Below are positions 37,801 to 48,269 of a stretch of DNA of 64,000 nucleotides, one piece after another. The position numbers were made by a program, and so were the translations under genes. Within the stretch, counting starts at the first letter, position 1. Each line of letters opens with the position of its first letter. The DNA lies in NCBI GenBank assembly GCA_019614645.1, contig JABWDB010000005.1, positions 19,209,001 to 19,273,000 on the forward strand. The letters run 5' to 3'. Below the pieces are notes generated by a model that was not told the DNA's origin, did no database searches, and worked only from the letters and a program-made list of their open reading frames with translations. This DNA is from Stratiolaelaps scimitus (lineage: Eukaryota > Arthropoda > Arachnida > Mesostigmata > Laelapidae).

Positions 37801-40470
37801 TTCCCGAAATAGTTCGTTTGAGCCTTCAGAGGCGAAGGCCAACAGTTCCCGTTGCAGGGGTGTCGTGCATCTGAAATGGCCAGAAAATGTATTATTCCCT
37901 AGTGCTACAGCTTGCAGCTAACCAAATAACATTGTCTAGCGAGTATCCATCGATGCTAATTCGTCTCATCAGTTATGGACCTTCTTTCCATGATCATCAG
38001 ATTCGCGCAGGATGACATTGCTACAGCTAGGGTTCAATATTTCATTTCGTTTCGAGGTCGTTTTCAAATCCTGACGATTAGGCTTGCGTTTTACAGCGTG
38101 TTCTTGAAAAGACGCTTAAAACAACAATATCTACTGTTTTTTTTTCTCTCTTCCGTGAACCCAATATCAACTATAGTACTTAGTGGTGTCGGCTTAATCA
38201 ACACACATGGTTACTTCACACGATGGCAGCGATTACTCAGCCTCGAATTAAACGAACAGGAATTCGAGGCAGCACTCAACGCACTTATGTCTATATGAAC
38301 AATAGAGTCGATTTCAATGAACTCCCGCCGTGTTCAGTTTAAGAGTTCAAAACATCGAAGAGATCCTGATCCGAACTGAACAGTTTCGTATGCAGCTCAC
38401 TGCCCGCATCATTATCATAATCACCCATAATCACTGGTGTCTTGCCATTTTGATAGCTAGACGCTAACGACGATTTTATCACCGGATTCATCAAGGGCAC
38501 CATGCGCCATTCTCTCCCATAGAATTTCAACACGTGATTATCTCCGGATATCACGGAGACCGAATGATGTTAGGTACCTTCATAATTTAATGTGCACACA
38601 CTTCGCATACAGTTGACAAAAAAAACGAGGAACAAATATACCATTTGAAATGTGCCGATTACCAATACATTTACTAATTTATTATTGCTAGCAAGGATTA
38701 GCTCAAGTATCCATTCGTATAGTTAATATGCGTTAGCCGGATTCCCCACAGACTCGCTCTCAACAACGCGAGATGAACGCTTGTCTATCGGACCATTCGT
38801 CACGGGTACGCAAGCAACCGTTAGGGTGGTGTCTTCTGAAATCGACTGCTTGATGCTATCCTGCTGTTTAGCAGGTGCGAATTCAATAAACGCTTTAACT
38901 TGGCCGCCATAGCAGAAGTCAATGACCTGCAGAAGCTCATGCATACTCTACCACGCATGAGCAAATGGAAACTTAGGATAGTCTGTCAGTGATGTTCATG
39001 TATGGCTTTCAATGAGTGCTCACCTATATGCGTTGAATACAAGTCTAACCAGAATCACTGCTACGAATCGACACCAGTCAGTCTTATATCACACGATAAC
39101 TATGTTATGGCCATCCAATGGCGGTCTTCGTCATACAGGTAGTGTGTACAAGCAGAAATGAGACCCTTGACTCCAGATATGGAATTTGTGTGCACGAGAT
39201 GAAACTGCCATATATAATATGATGTCATATATATATATATAATATATGTATGACATCATATTATGACTGTTGTGTGTCTGTTTAGTATTTTTTTTGGTTT
39301 TGACGAATATCAATGTATCATGTACTATGGATGTCAAATGAATTACAGTGTGTGCGCATGACAAGCAGGCACATACCTCGTCGTGAAGTTGTTGAAGCAG
39401 CCCTGAGCCTCGGCAAGGAAACCGCACTGTTTGTCTAGCTCATTGTCAGTGGTGGCGACCCCGCTGGGATTTTGGTTAAACAGAAGAAGCGTAGCCGAAC
39501 AGAGATCCAATTCGCGCAGGTGACAATTCTGAGCAGCCACCCATCCTGTATCCAACAAGGACGGGAACGGCAAGTTACGAGCCAAAAACAAACACACGAC
39601 GATATTTTGGCGTCAGATCAATGAAATTCAAACACTTCCTCTCCTCTACCGTCTTGGACGAGACAGCCGACATTGTCACCTTCACATTCATTTGCATTAG
39701 ACAAATCCTACACCATCCATGCATGCTTGCTTACTTATGTGATTGATCGATTGATATGTACAAACGCTGTTGAAGCAAGGCCATCTTTCCTCTCAGTTAT
39801 ATAAGATATAACTGAGAGTTCAATATATCAGGCCAAGCATTCTGGGTTTTATAGACTCGAATCGTAATTCTTACTACAGAATATACTTGGCAAAATAGAG
39901 TTCTTGAAAATATGATATTTATACGTTTTAATTAGGGTGCCGTTAAAATAAAAAAAATACAGTTTAATCGATTCTCGTTTGGCAAGTACCAAAGCCCTGC
40001 TAATACCAAGCAACGATCGAACGTCGCGTAGGATGCTGTTCTCAAAGTAATCCCCTTAAAAATCGCTGTCTGCTACCGGATGTTCAAAAGGTCGCTTCAG
40101 AGTTCCACTTCTAGTCTAACGTGTACGTCAACATCGATTCATCGTACAAGTACTACCTCTACTTCACGTCATCTAAAGTTGATCATATAAGTGTATTACA
40201 TCAATACATCACATCCAAGCCGAGCACCTGGACATCAGTGTAATGCCATAGGAAATGAGGCATATCATCATCAAGCCGATTATTATGCCTTGGTTCCTAT
40301 CGCACGACCTGCCCTCTAGCATGCCCTCTGTCACGACCAAAATCGTTCACCCATCACACATAGTATCACCCTATGCGCGTTCCTTAACAGAAACGATCCA
40401 ACGAATTGCAAGAACCCTTACCGCCAAACTCCAGCAACACAACTAGAAGCACTGTTGATCGCATCATCAT
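34859..40470 (-). CDS. Secreted 14-cysteine protein of an arthropod-type family, 4 exons
   Basis: Minus-strand gene with coding exons 40422-40470, 39377-39545, 37770-37870 and 34859-35229 (TAA at 34859-34861), total 690 bases or 229 residues; phases 1, 2, 1 match at every GT-AG junction. Exon 1 begins with three consecutive ATGs and encodes a signal peptide (MMMRSTVLLVVLLEFGG, then WVAAQ from exon 2). Seen: 14 cysteines in the mature chain, for example LRELDLCSATLLLF, ELDKQCGFLAEAQGCF, YLKHAPCLGQ, TACCTYVRYSACT and NLPDTVCQSF; one N-glycosylation sequon (NFT in exon 2); and a conserved-looking tail LLPPKGSRPTGKSNS and LSRLFSAYLGN. It resembles conserved arthropod secreted proteins of unknown function. 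I cannot name a reaction or receptor. Two introns are long (about 2.5 and 1.5 kb); intron 3 contains a GC-rich island at about 36.16-36.96 kb. An even cysteine count and a signal peptide suggest an extracellular disulphide-bonded protein (inference). Confidence 0.85.
35230..37769 (-). other. Intron 3 of the secreted 14-cysteine gene
   Basis: 2.5 kb intron. A GC-rich island at about 36.16-36.96 kb has AG, CAG and CCG runs and could be an internal promoter of another transcript. Confidence 0.6.
37871..39376 (-). other. Intron 2 of the secreted 14-cysteine gene
   Basis: 1.5 kb. Holds two minus-strand open frames of 71 and 73 codons (38339-38554 and 38723-38944; the second starts MHELLQVIDFCYGGQVKAF, faintly BTB-like) and the inverted repeat at 39214-39264. 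Confidence 0.55.
39214..39264. repeat. Perfect 16-base inverted repeat around an AT tract
   Basis: ATAATATGATGTCATA at 39214-39229 pairs with 39249-39264; the AT-rich centre can extend the stem. It lies in intron 2 of the secreted 14-cysteine gene, about 110 bases from exon 2. Confidence 0.9.
39788..39820. repeat. Inverted repeat, 13-base arms
   Basis: CTCTCAGTTATAT at 39790-39802 pairs with 39806-39818 around a 3-base loop, in intron 1 of the secreted 14-cysteine gene. Confidence 0.8.
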
Positions 40471-42500
40471 GGCGCACTTTCGTCTCTCAGGCTGTCGATC
40501 TCTGAAGAAGATGTATCTACACGAAACTGGTGGATGGTTTCACTTCAACACCTCGGCCGTGATGTTCCTGGCGGTTAATCACAGTTTGTGCACACAAATA
40601 GCGTTCACGCAGGCACAGGTTGGCACGGACGATCGCTTGAGAAATGCTCGCTGAAATTGAACGTGAGTCGGGTCTTATACGAAACTCGCTTAGCCCAGGC
40701 TGCATTAAGAACGCTCCTCCCCCGGGTCTTTGCGAGGGTGATAGTTGCTGCTGCTACTATTCCTGCAGCTGACGTCGCCACCGTGGCTGTGTTCACCGCC
40801 GCTGCGCGCTGCACCAGCGGGCACCAGTACCAGGCGACGTTCGCTATGCCTCGCTATAGGGATCCCCTCGCATTCCATCCAATCGAATCGGATCGGATTT
40901 GCTGTGGATACTAACGTTCGGGGCCGTCACCACCGTCGACCCCCGAAGTCAAAGGTACGCCGCCGCCACCAGCAGCAAACTACAGCATGATGAGCATAGA
41001 TGTGTGTGTGTGTTAGTATAGAGCGTCGGCAAAAAAAAAAACGACCATCGACTTGATGTGTTTATTGTCTTGCAAGGAAGCGGGCAAAACCCACGGCCTC
41101 GACCTTGCTTAGGCATCACCATAAGCGCCAGCGGCAAAAAGGCAGCACAAAGAAAACCCACACACCCTCTGGAGAGTCCCAATCGGACAGAATCCAAAGG
41201 AACCCCAAAATCTGAGACATCCTCCCGTGATCTTCTTGTCTTCCAATTCCCTCCGGCAACAGCCCATAATCCCTTAGAGGGAGGCTGAAGCATCACACGA
41301 CAGATCAGATTCTAACAGCGAATATTACGCTGCGGCATTCGGGCGACACGAATCGCGATCTAGACTCAGTGTCTCTCTGTTCGCTGCGGGGAGTTCATAG
41401 AAACTGCGCACGAAGGAACAGCGTCTCATATATCTGATCATAGGATGTCACCACTGACGACACGGTGTCGAAGATCGGCTCCTCTTAATCACTTATAATT
41501 AAACAAGATCGTGCTGTGTGCTGTTCAGCCGGCTCTCAGTAACGTGAGGTTCTTCTGGGATGTCTCGTATTTGTTGCCCCATGAGTCGCGCTCGTTCAGA
41601 AGAAGTCGCGTTGTTTTTCAGATAGACAGAACTAAGCCTGGCAGACTTCATCAGCGCCCTTCATTTAGCCACCCGGATTAGGTCAATGACATGTTCGGCC
41701 AATGTACGTATAGCCGAAACACGAATCTGTCAAGAAGCTTTAACAACTAGACATCTGCAAAACAAATATTATTCTCTTCATTCTGTCAAAGTATGCCACG
41801 TGTGACTCTCAAAATATTTAGTTTTTTCTGGAGTAGAAAATGATGACACCATCATCGATCGATATCGCAATCACACGATCTAACGTTTTGATCTTGGATA
41901 TTTGTGTTCAGATGACCATGTTGATTGGATTGTACCACAAGAAATATGATTTCCTAAATCATATTTATTTAGATCGACTACAATGCCGTGCCTGATCGTG
42001 ATTCCTGAACAGCTCTAAGAGGCCAAAGTGGTAGTCAGGCAAAATGCACCCGATTTTGACTCCGACTTACCTATCCTTTCACCTTGTAACGAAATCAGGA
42101 CTGTAGCCTAATCACACATTAAGTTGTTATATTATAAAGAGAAAAATATGATATAACCTTCAATGTAAAGGCATGACGTACAAGGGCAGATTTCTCTTTC
42201 ATATAAGTGCCCATGCTGTGCTAATCCAAACACAGCATCAGTTGGCGCTACGAGTTTAGGCTACAAGCGAATTTTAACTGGTTCAGTAACATGTTCAGTC
42301 TATGAACAGTCCATGTTTAAATCGACTGCGTTACATTTCAGATCGAATCTTTCCAAATCTACGAACTTAGCTGATTGGTAAGCCATGTAGCGTTTGTGGA
42401 AAAGTTTGATGATCCGCTATTTTCCTGCAGAGTTTATCTCGTCATTATAGATATAATCTCAGCAATCTTGCCGTACAACAACTCCGGAGAGTCATAGTTC
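40471..42500. other. 5' flank of the secreted 14-cysteine gene
   Basis: GC-richer block at about 40.69-41.29 kb upstream of the first coding exon, open on both strands by composition; AT-rich spacer after 41.4 kb. Confidence 0.45.
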
Positions 42501-43130
42501 CAAAGTGCGCTTTTAGATATAGGAGTGAGCCAGATAACGTTGGCTAAAGTACTGCTCTGGTTGCTTGCTTCGCCATATGGGAGAGATGCCTTGCCCTCTT
42601 ATTATGTCCCAAAGGTCGATCTATACGCTGTCAAGAGATTAACGGATAATATGTCATACCCCTTCTTAAGCCGCACGTTTCCTGTACACTTCATAATAAG
42701 GTCATTATGGAAGTTCGGGTATAAGGGTGCGATGACCACCATACTTTAGCACTATTGTAGAACTAAGGATGTCAACTTCGCTGGTTGCTAGATGGGGTGA
42801 GGAGTGTTTCAGCACATCGTATTTCGAATATATCCCGGCCCAGTCGATTGTTATTCGATCAATTCCTAATGAATTTGAATAGGCGGTGGAAGCTACTGAA
42901 TGAGAGATATGCAGCGATGGACTTTAGTCGAGTGCTGGCAAGTGTCATCTCTAGCAAACACATCCGCATTTCTGCTATTTTATCTATGATGTAATATAGT
43001 ATATTGATTACTTAACACCGCTTCTCCTGGTAGACTACAGTACAATACAATTTCGATTGTTCTATTAGCTTTCACACATACATTCGGTAGAAGAGGCATA
43101 TGAATATATAGAAAATACGTCTTCACAGCA
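42500..43130 (+). other. Adjacent unexplained open frames
   Basis: Plus-strand frames 42525-42749 (SPYGRDALPSYYVPKVDLYA) and 42785-42994 (QFLMNLNRRWKLLNERYAAM) are protein-like but in different frames and next to the interrupted minus-strand frame; possibly one decayed element. Confidence 0.25.
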
Positions 43131-43131
43131 G

Positions 43132-43785
43132 TCACATGTGTGCATTTGGTCGTTCGTCACCGGAACGAACTTCGTGTTGCTGTTCATTATCCAGTCGGAA
43201 AAGCTTAATAATTTTCTGTGAAACCATTAGCACCATCTCTAGTATTTGCCTCTTAATAGGTGGAAACGTGTACGGGACAACCTCCGGCAGAATGGGAGCC
43301 AGTTCTTCAACCACGTACCGGCGATGCATCCGCCATGAAAACATGAGGTGAAAAAGCACCGCTGAGCTATTCACTATTCTCTCCACTGGCCGATCAGGCG
43401 TCTGGGCCTCGTGGTTGGCATTTGTTGACTTGTCGATGTCCCAGAGACGTTCAAGACGATGACGACACTTTGACCAGCATCACAACTACGGGCCTGCGTT
43501 TGTTGCTGGTGCTGTTAACGAATCGACGCCTGATTCAGCAGCACCACCGCTGCTATACATGGCCGTGAATTTTTGACACTTAAACGGCAAAACGGTTCCA
43601 AGAGCAACAATATCGCTTGGTACGGTCAGCTGTGATGGAAGCGTAAGGTCAGCAAAAAACGCTCGACCAGGCAAAGGTTGAGAATGACTAACCTCTGATC
43701 GATTGTATTTACGATTGGAATACGGAGAAATTATGGCCGACGAGTGCGCGATGAATGTCGTGTAACGAGAACCCGCCCGTACAGG
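43132..43785 (-). pseudogene. Interrupted reading frame with two in-frame stops
   Basis: On the minus strand one frame is open from 43785 to 43132, 218 codons, except for TAG (43486-43488) and TGA (43480-43482), one codon apart. The first part includes ADLTLPSQLTVPSDIVALG, the second YVVEELAPILPEVVPYTFPP and QILEMVLMVSQKIIKLFRL. Composition is protein-like on both sides of the stops. I do not recognise it. It may be a decayed gene, or two exons around a short intron that removes both stops, although I see no convincing donor/acceptor pair with matching phase. Confidence 0.3.
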
Positions 43786-43789
43786 TCAC

Positions 43790-46000
43790 CGCAATGTGCA
43801 AGCCTACCCGATGTTAGAACGGAAAAATTAAATCATTATTTAAACATATGGAAATGATTGGGAACACTTTGCCGCTACAAATAATTGTTAACTTTCTCAG
43901 GTTCTTTCGATGAAAGTACGCAGACCGTGGGTGATTAAAATGTCAAGTGTTCGACAGGACGAATGTTGTCTAGGTAAGAACACAAGCAATTTTCGTTGGC
44001 AATTGTGTTTTTTTTATTAGTGTCGCTCGCAGGAGAAGGAGGTCACCGACACTGATCATTTCTGTTGTTTGTTACGCCGTTGTCTTGCCCCCAAACGATT
44101 ACCAAGATTACTGGATGTCGGGTAGCAACCATGGGGGAAGCTAAATATTTCGAACATTTTCGCGCGCATATTGCGGACCTTCGTTTATCTCAAAGAGATT
44201 CGCCTGGCTGAATTTGTTGCCCAGTGGCGAATCTGTTAGCCGAAACTTTAGCCGAGCTTAATCGTTTAAGGCAGTCGAGTGGCATTTCGCAGTCTGTCAA
44301 TCACTCTCAAGTCAGCCAAGTCAAACAGTGAGCGGAAGTTAGACAGGGAGTCGAGGAGCTATCATCTGTGACAGGTAACGTCAGCTATTGATAGAACGCG
44401 TGGCGTCTGTATAGGGAGCCAAGACACGTTACCGACACAGGGAAGACCGAAGCTAAGATCAATAACCACCCAGCGAATATAGAGGTACGATTTTGTACTA
44501 CAAAATGGGTGTTTTCCTATCATTGTTAGTGTTATCTATGAAAATATGGTTATTGATGTATCGTATGCCTTCGTATAGAGAACGTTCCCTCAAATGTCCC
44601 CCTGCAGACATGTGGGACTTCTACATGATTGCTAGTGTAGTCAACCCGGATGCGTCTAGATATTTTCCGGAAAACATACAAACAATAAAATATTGATAAT
44701 CCTTACATCATTATTCGAGATTATCAGTAGCGACTACCGTTTCGAATATAGGAAGGGGAAAATTCGTGGGAAAAGAATGAACTCTTGATCGAAACCAAAA
44801 CGAGGCAACATTCACCCCCGGCTAACTGCAAGTTCGACGTCTTCTGGCTCTCCTCCGCAAGGAATCGTCCCCTACTCATTCTGGAAACCAACTCTCGGAA
44901 GTGTGATTCCATTTCAAAATGCCGACAGATAGAATGATGTTTCATTTGTCTACAATTACATATCCCCTCCCTCCCGCGCTTTGCAGTCTCAAGGACAATT
45001 ATTACAGCGGTTTAAAAATTACAGGCGGAAATTCGTCGCGAAATTGAATCCCAAGGTCAAATGATGTTTTCATTATTCCGCTAGACGACTCCGCTACAAA
45101 CAGCACTAGCAGCAGCAGCAGCACCACCACCGACACCACTGCTAGTTGTCAACGGAACCACTGTATTATCAACTATGTAGTGTTCGTCGTCGGCAATATC
45201 ACTGCCGACGTTGTTGTGGAGACCAGATGTAAACACTTAGCACTACTACTACTCGTAGTACAACCACTTGAAAGTGTCAAAATAGTCCCTGGAAAATTTC
45301 AATATGAAATAAGATAATCTTCGAGCTGCACGGGCAACCCACTAAGGTTATTTCGATCGGCGAAATTTCATTTCCTACAGCATGTTAATATGCTTCGTAA
45401 ACGGCGGTTGTTATTTTTTGGTTTGTCTTATTAGTGTCTTAGGTGGCCACGAAGAGTATTGAATTAATTTCTCGTGTGACATTACGCCTATACCGGTTTT
45501 CCCTCTAACTAGGTCCATGTTATTCATATAGCTTAGGATAATAACTGGTCATAATCGTAGGTCGATAGTTCGATGTATGCAATTTAAGCCAACGGTTTTC
45601 GACAACGGCGGCCAACCTTGCTATAAATTGTTCCCACCGTTAAACCAACGAATACTTCATCATATCTAGGAAAGCGACCCAAAATCCTTGCCACCCCCGT
45701 TTTAAAAGAAATAATACTTAATCATTTGAACATTGCTGCACGTGTCAGCAGTCATCTCACTTTGAATGCGAATGACGATTCAACCCCGCTTTGAGACTTT
45801 TTGTACAAATTCGTTTTTGCTTCCCCAAGTGCGAGTACATCATAGGAAAACTAGAAATTAATCAAATTATTTATAGTGCAGCTAAATCTTCCATCAAAAA
45901 TCCACAGCTGCCGGTGACAAACGAATGAAGATTTGAACAGTTTTGAGGATCTAGGGATCGAAGTCGTGAACACCATCAATTTAATAATACTGGTAGCAGA
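43790..46000. other. Spacer
   Basis: One small ATG frame at 44505-44696; CAG and CAC runs near 45110. Short exon-like pieces near 44345-44375 and 45025-45055 have splice-like borders but are too short to trust. Confidence 0.4.
44505..44696 (+). CDS. Possible small membrane or secreted peptide
   Basis: ATG at 44505 (context caaaATGG) opens 63 codons. Residues 1-20 are hydrophobic (MGVFLSLLVLSMKIWLLMYR), followed by a polar part with CPPADMWDFYMIASVVNPD. Intron-less and short, so chance cannot be excluded. No family recognised. Confidence 0.2.
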   Translation: MGVFLSLLVLSMKIWLLMYRMPSYRERSLKCPPADMWDFYMIASVVNPDASRYFPENIQTIKY

Positions 46001-46003
46001 CAG

Positions 46004-47429
46004 GTGACCACGATCTGGCTCAATGTAACTCTGTTGTTGTATTATAACACATGGGCGACCCGAACTGCCCAACAGTTCATACATGTGCCTTGGCAGAAAC
46101 CGCTACAAATGTGTCTCCTTTTGCATTCTAGAGTGTGTGATCTCCCAGATTATATCACATTCGCTTACAGGTTAGCTCGAGGTCGAATACGAAGCGGGCA
46201 ATAGTTGTATACTATCATAAATCGTCGATCGTTTCCAAAGGCGGCTTAACATTATCAAAATTATTTGGGGAAAGTGCGTACAAGAGTAAACGTATAAAAA
46301 GTACCATCTGAGTGGATACCAAGTGTTATTTGTAATTTTGAATACAATTATTATAATTCTAATCCGGCTTACATGGGGAGCACCGCCGCAAAGCTCAAAA
46401 ATTACTCTTTGCATCAGACGACATTGCTAGACAACTACTCGTATTGAAAATGTGACATACGCCAGCTCCATTTGGTTCATGGTGTAGTAATCTGTACAGC
46501 AATATGGGTAAAAATGAACAAATGTACCATGACACAGGCCAACAGACTTGTGGGACGCCCTAAAGGTCAACTTGGATTTTTTTTCTAATCCGAGCTAAAA
46601 TAAACGCTGTGTAAGCTAACAACGAAGACGACCCACATGTCCTACTAATACATGTTATCATGTCAAAAACACACACATATAAGCGGATAGTCTTAACATT
46701 GGGCGTTGCGTCGACAATAACCTGAATAGCATCTTATATACAAAACATGCATGCTGAATTGTCGACTTCGCATGATAGAACAGTATCATGAGTGGTTGAA
46801 AACGACTTCATTAAGGAAATTCAAAAAAAAACCTGAATCCTACAAAGTAATTACTTATCTTCACTTTCTGCTATTTCTTCTTCACGTTCTTATTCTAAGC
46901 TTCAAGGTTAATAAGGTGTTGTGCAATATCTGATTGGGTAATTATGAATATTCACTCACGATTCAATTGTGAATTTGCCTCCTAATGGGGTACAAGCAAT
47001 AGACCACAAGGTATAATTCACAACAGGCCTTACAAAATTCACACCTTATAAAGTACATATATACGTCATTCAGTAGTAGATCAATAATTCGCGAAAACAT
47101 TAACACTATGCTCAGAACCGACAGTTGAATGCAAATTCCATTGCATGAGAATAACAGCGAATTATATATACTCGCATAGAGCGACCGCATTCATGTACCA
47201 TTCATTGTACTTGTCAGCTAACGTCTTTACGCAGGTATTTTGGAAATCATCTAAAAGGCTTATCTGTGACCTTTCCGGATGTCTCAAATGCAGTTTAATA
47301 TTACGCAACAAGACGCTTCACAAAGTAGTGATGTCATGGAGATCATCTGTGGCGCGCCTCAAAGAAAGAACAAGACCAGCCTTTCCGGGTTTAGCACGCG
47401 AATTCGCGGACGGGCGAGCCATCTATCTG
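46004..47429 (+). CDS. Candidate upstream exons of the unrecognised 48-50 kb gene
   Basis: Two possible plus-strand exons, 46004-46170 (acceptor gacag, donor TACAG/GTTAGC, phase 0 to 2) and 47294-47429 (acceptor atgcag, donor CTG/GTGGGC, phase 2 to 0), would join each other and then the exon at 48270 without breaking the frame. They would encode a stretch with VTTIWLNVTLLLYYN and HVPWQKPLQMCLLL, then HKVVMSWRSSVARLKERTRP. The chain of phases is the main support. The second exon is also open in another frame, and no family match is apparent, so this is a tentative extension. Confidence 0.25.
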
Positions 47430-48269
47430 GTGGGCGGTGGTCGGCCGGCTTGAGAATTCACGGGGCATCAAACAGCAACCGGTTAGCTATTCATGAAACG
47501 TCTCCATCCTTTATAGATACTGAGACGAAGACAACATGTATGGTGTCAAATAGGACAACACACATACCGCTGCGATTAAATGGGGCTAGACATAGACGAC
47601 AATACATTGTGGGAGAATACTTTTCTTATAGGAGTATTTTATAGGGATTAAAGCAAAGAAAATCTAGAGATTATTTACCACTGAATTTGCGACCTAAGGT
47701 CACTATTTCCTTATCTATTTGAAAGGAATAAGTACAGTTAAAGCATAAGCCTTCTTTGTTCGTACAGGGTCGTACTAGTTCCAGTTTCGGTTATGAACTT
47801 CACAGCTTATTAGTCAGAAATTAGGCAGTCGTAACCAGTCCCTTGCTCTATTTGAAATGGTGTCTGCCTTAACCCCTGAAAAGCGCCCATTGTAAACTGG
47901 AAACAATAACTATCTTCTTCGGTAACTGGTAAGTTCGGCAACTATCTTTCACGCTTGACGAGACCGTTGCGCCACCGGATGCTGAAACGCCTTTGATTCG
48001 TATGCTCGGAGACGAATCATTGGAGGGCTTGCAGGACGAATGATTCCACGAAAGCTTCATTTCTTCAACCTGCCCAAATTCGCATAGTGCTTAGGCGAGC
48101 GCCAGTACTACTAATCATCGTTACTGCACGCCTCGGACTGCCGGGCTATCAGCCACCGGCGGTCGGTGTTGCCAGCAGCATCGATATTGGCAATCCTCTT
48201 CGTTCATAGCATGCAGCTTTCGTCACTAGAATGCGCGGACTCACTATTTTCTATTCATATAAAGGCTAG

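Noticed and set aside
38723..38944. BTB-like start of a minus-strand frame in intron 2
   Set aside because: Resemblance limited to about 15 residues; the rest does not follow the fold and there are no splice sites.
41000..41296. Minus-strand frame with a hydrophobic stretch as a first exon of the secreted-protein gene
   Set aside because: The exon at 40422-40470 gives a proper signal peptide and matching phase; this one does not.
47869..48060. Minus-strand 63-codon frame and overlapping plus-strand frame
   Set aside because: Both open, no donor in phase with neighbouring exons on either strand.
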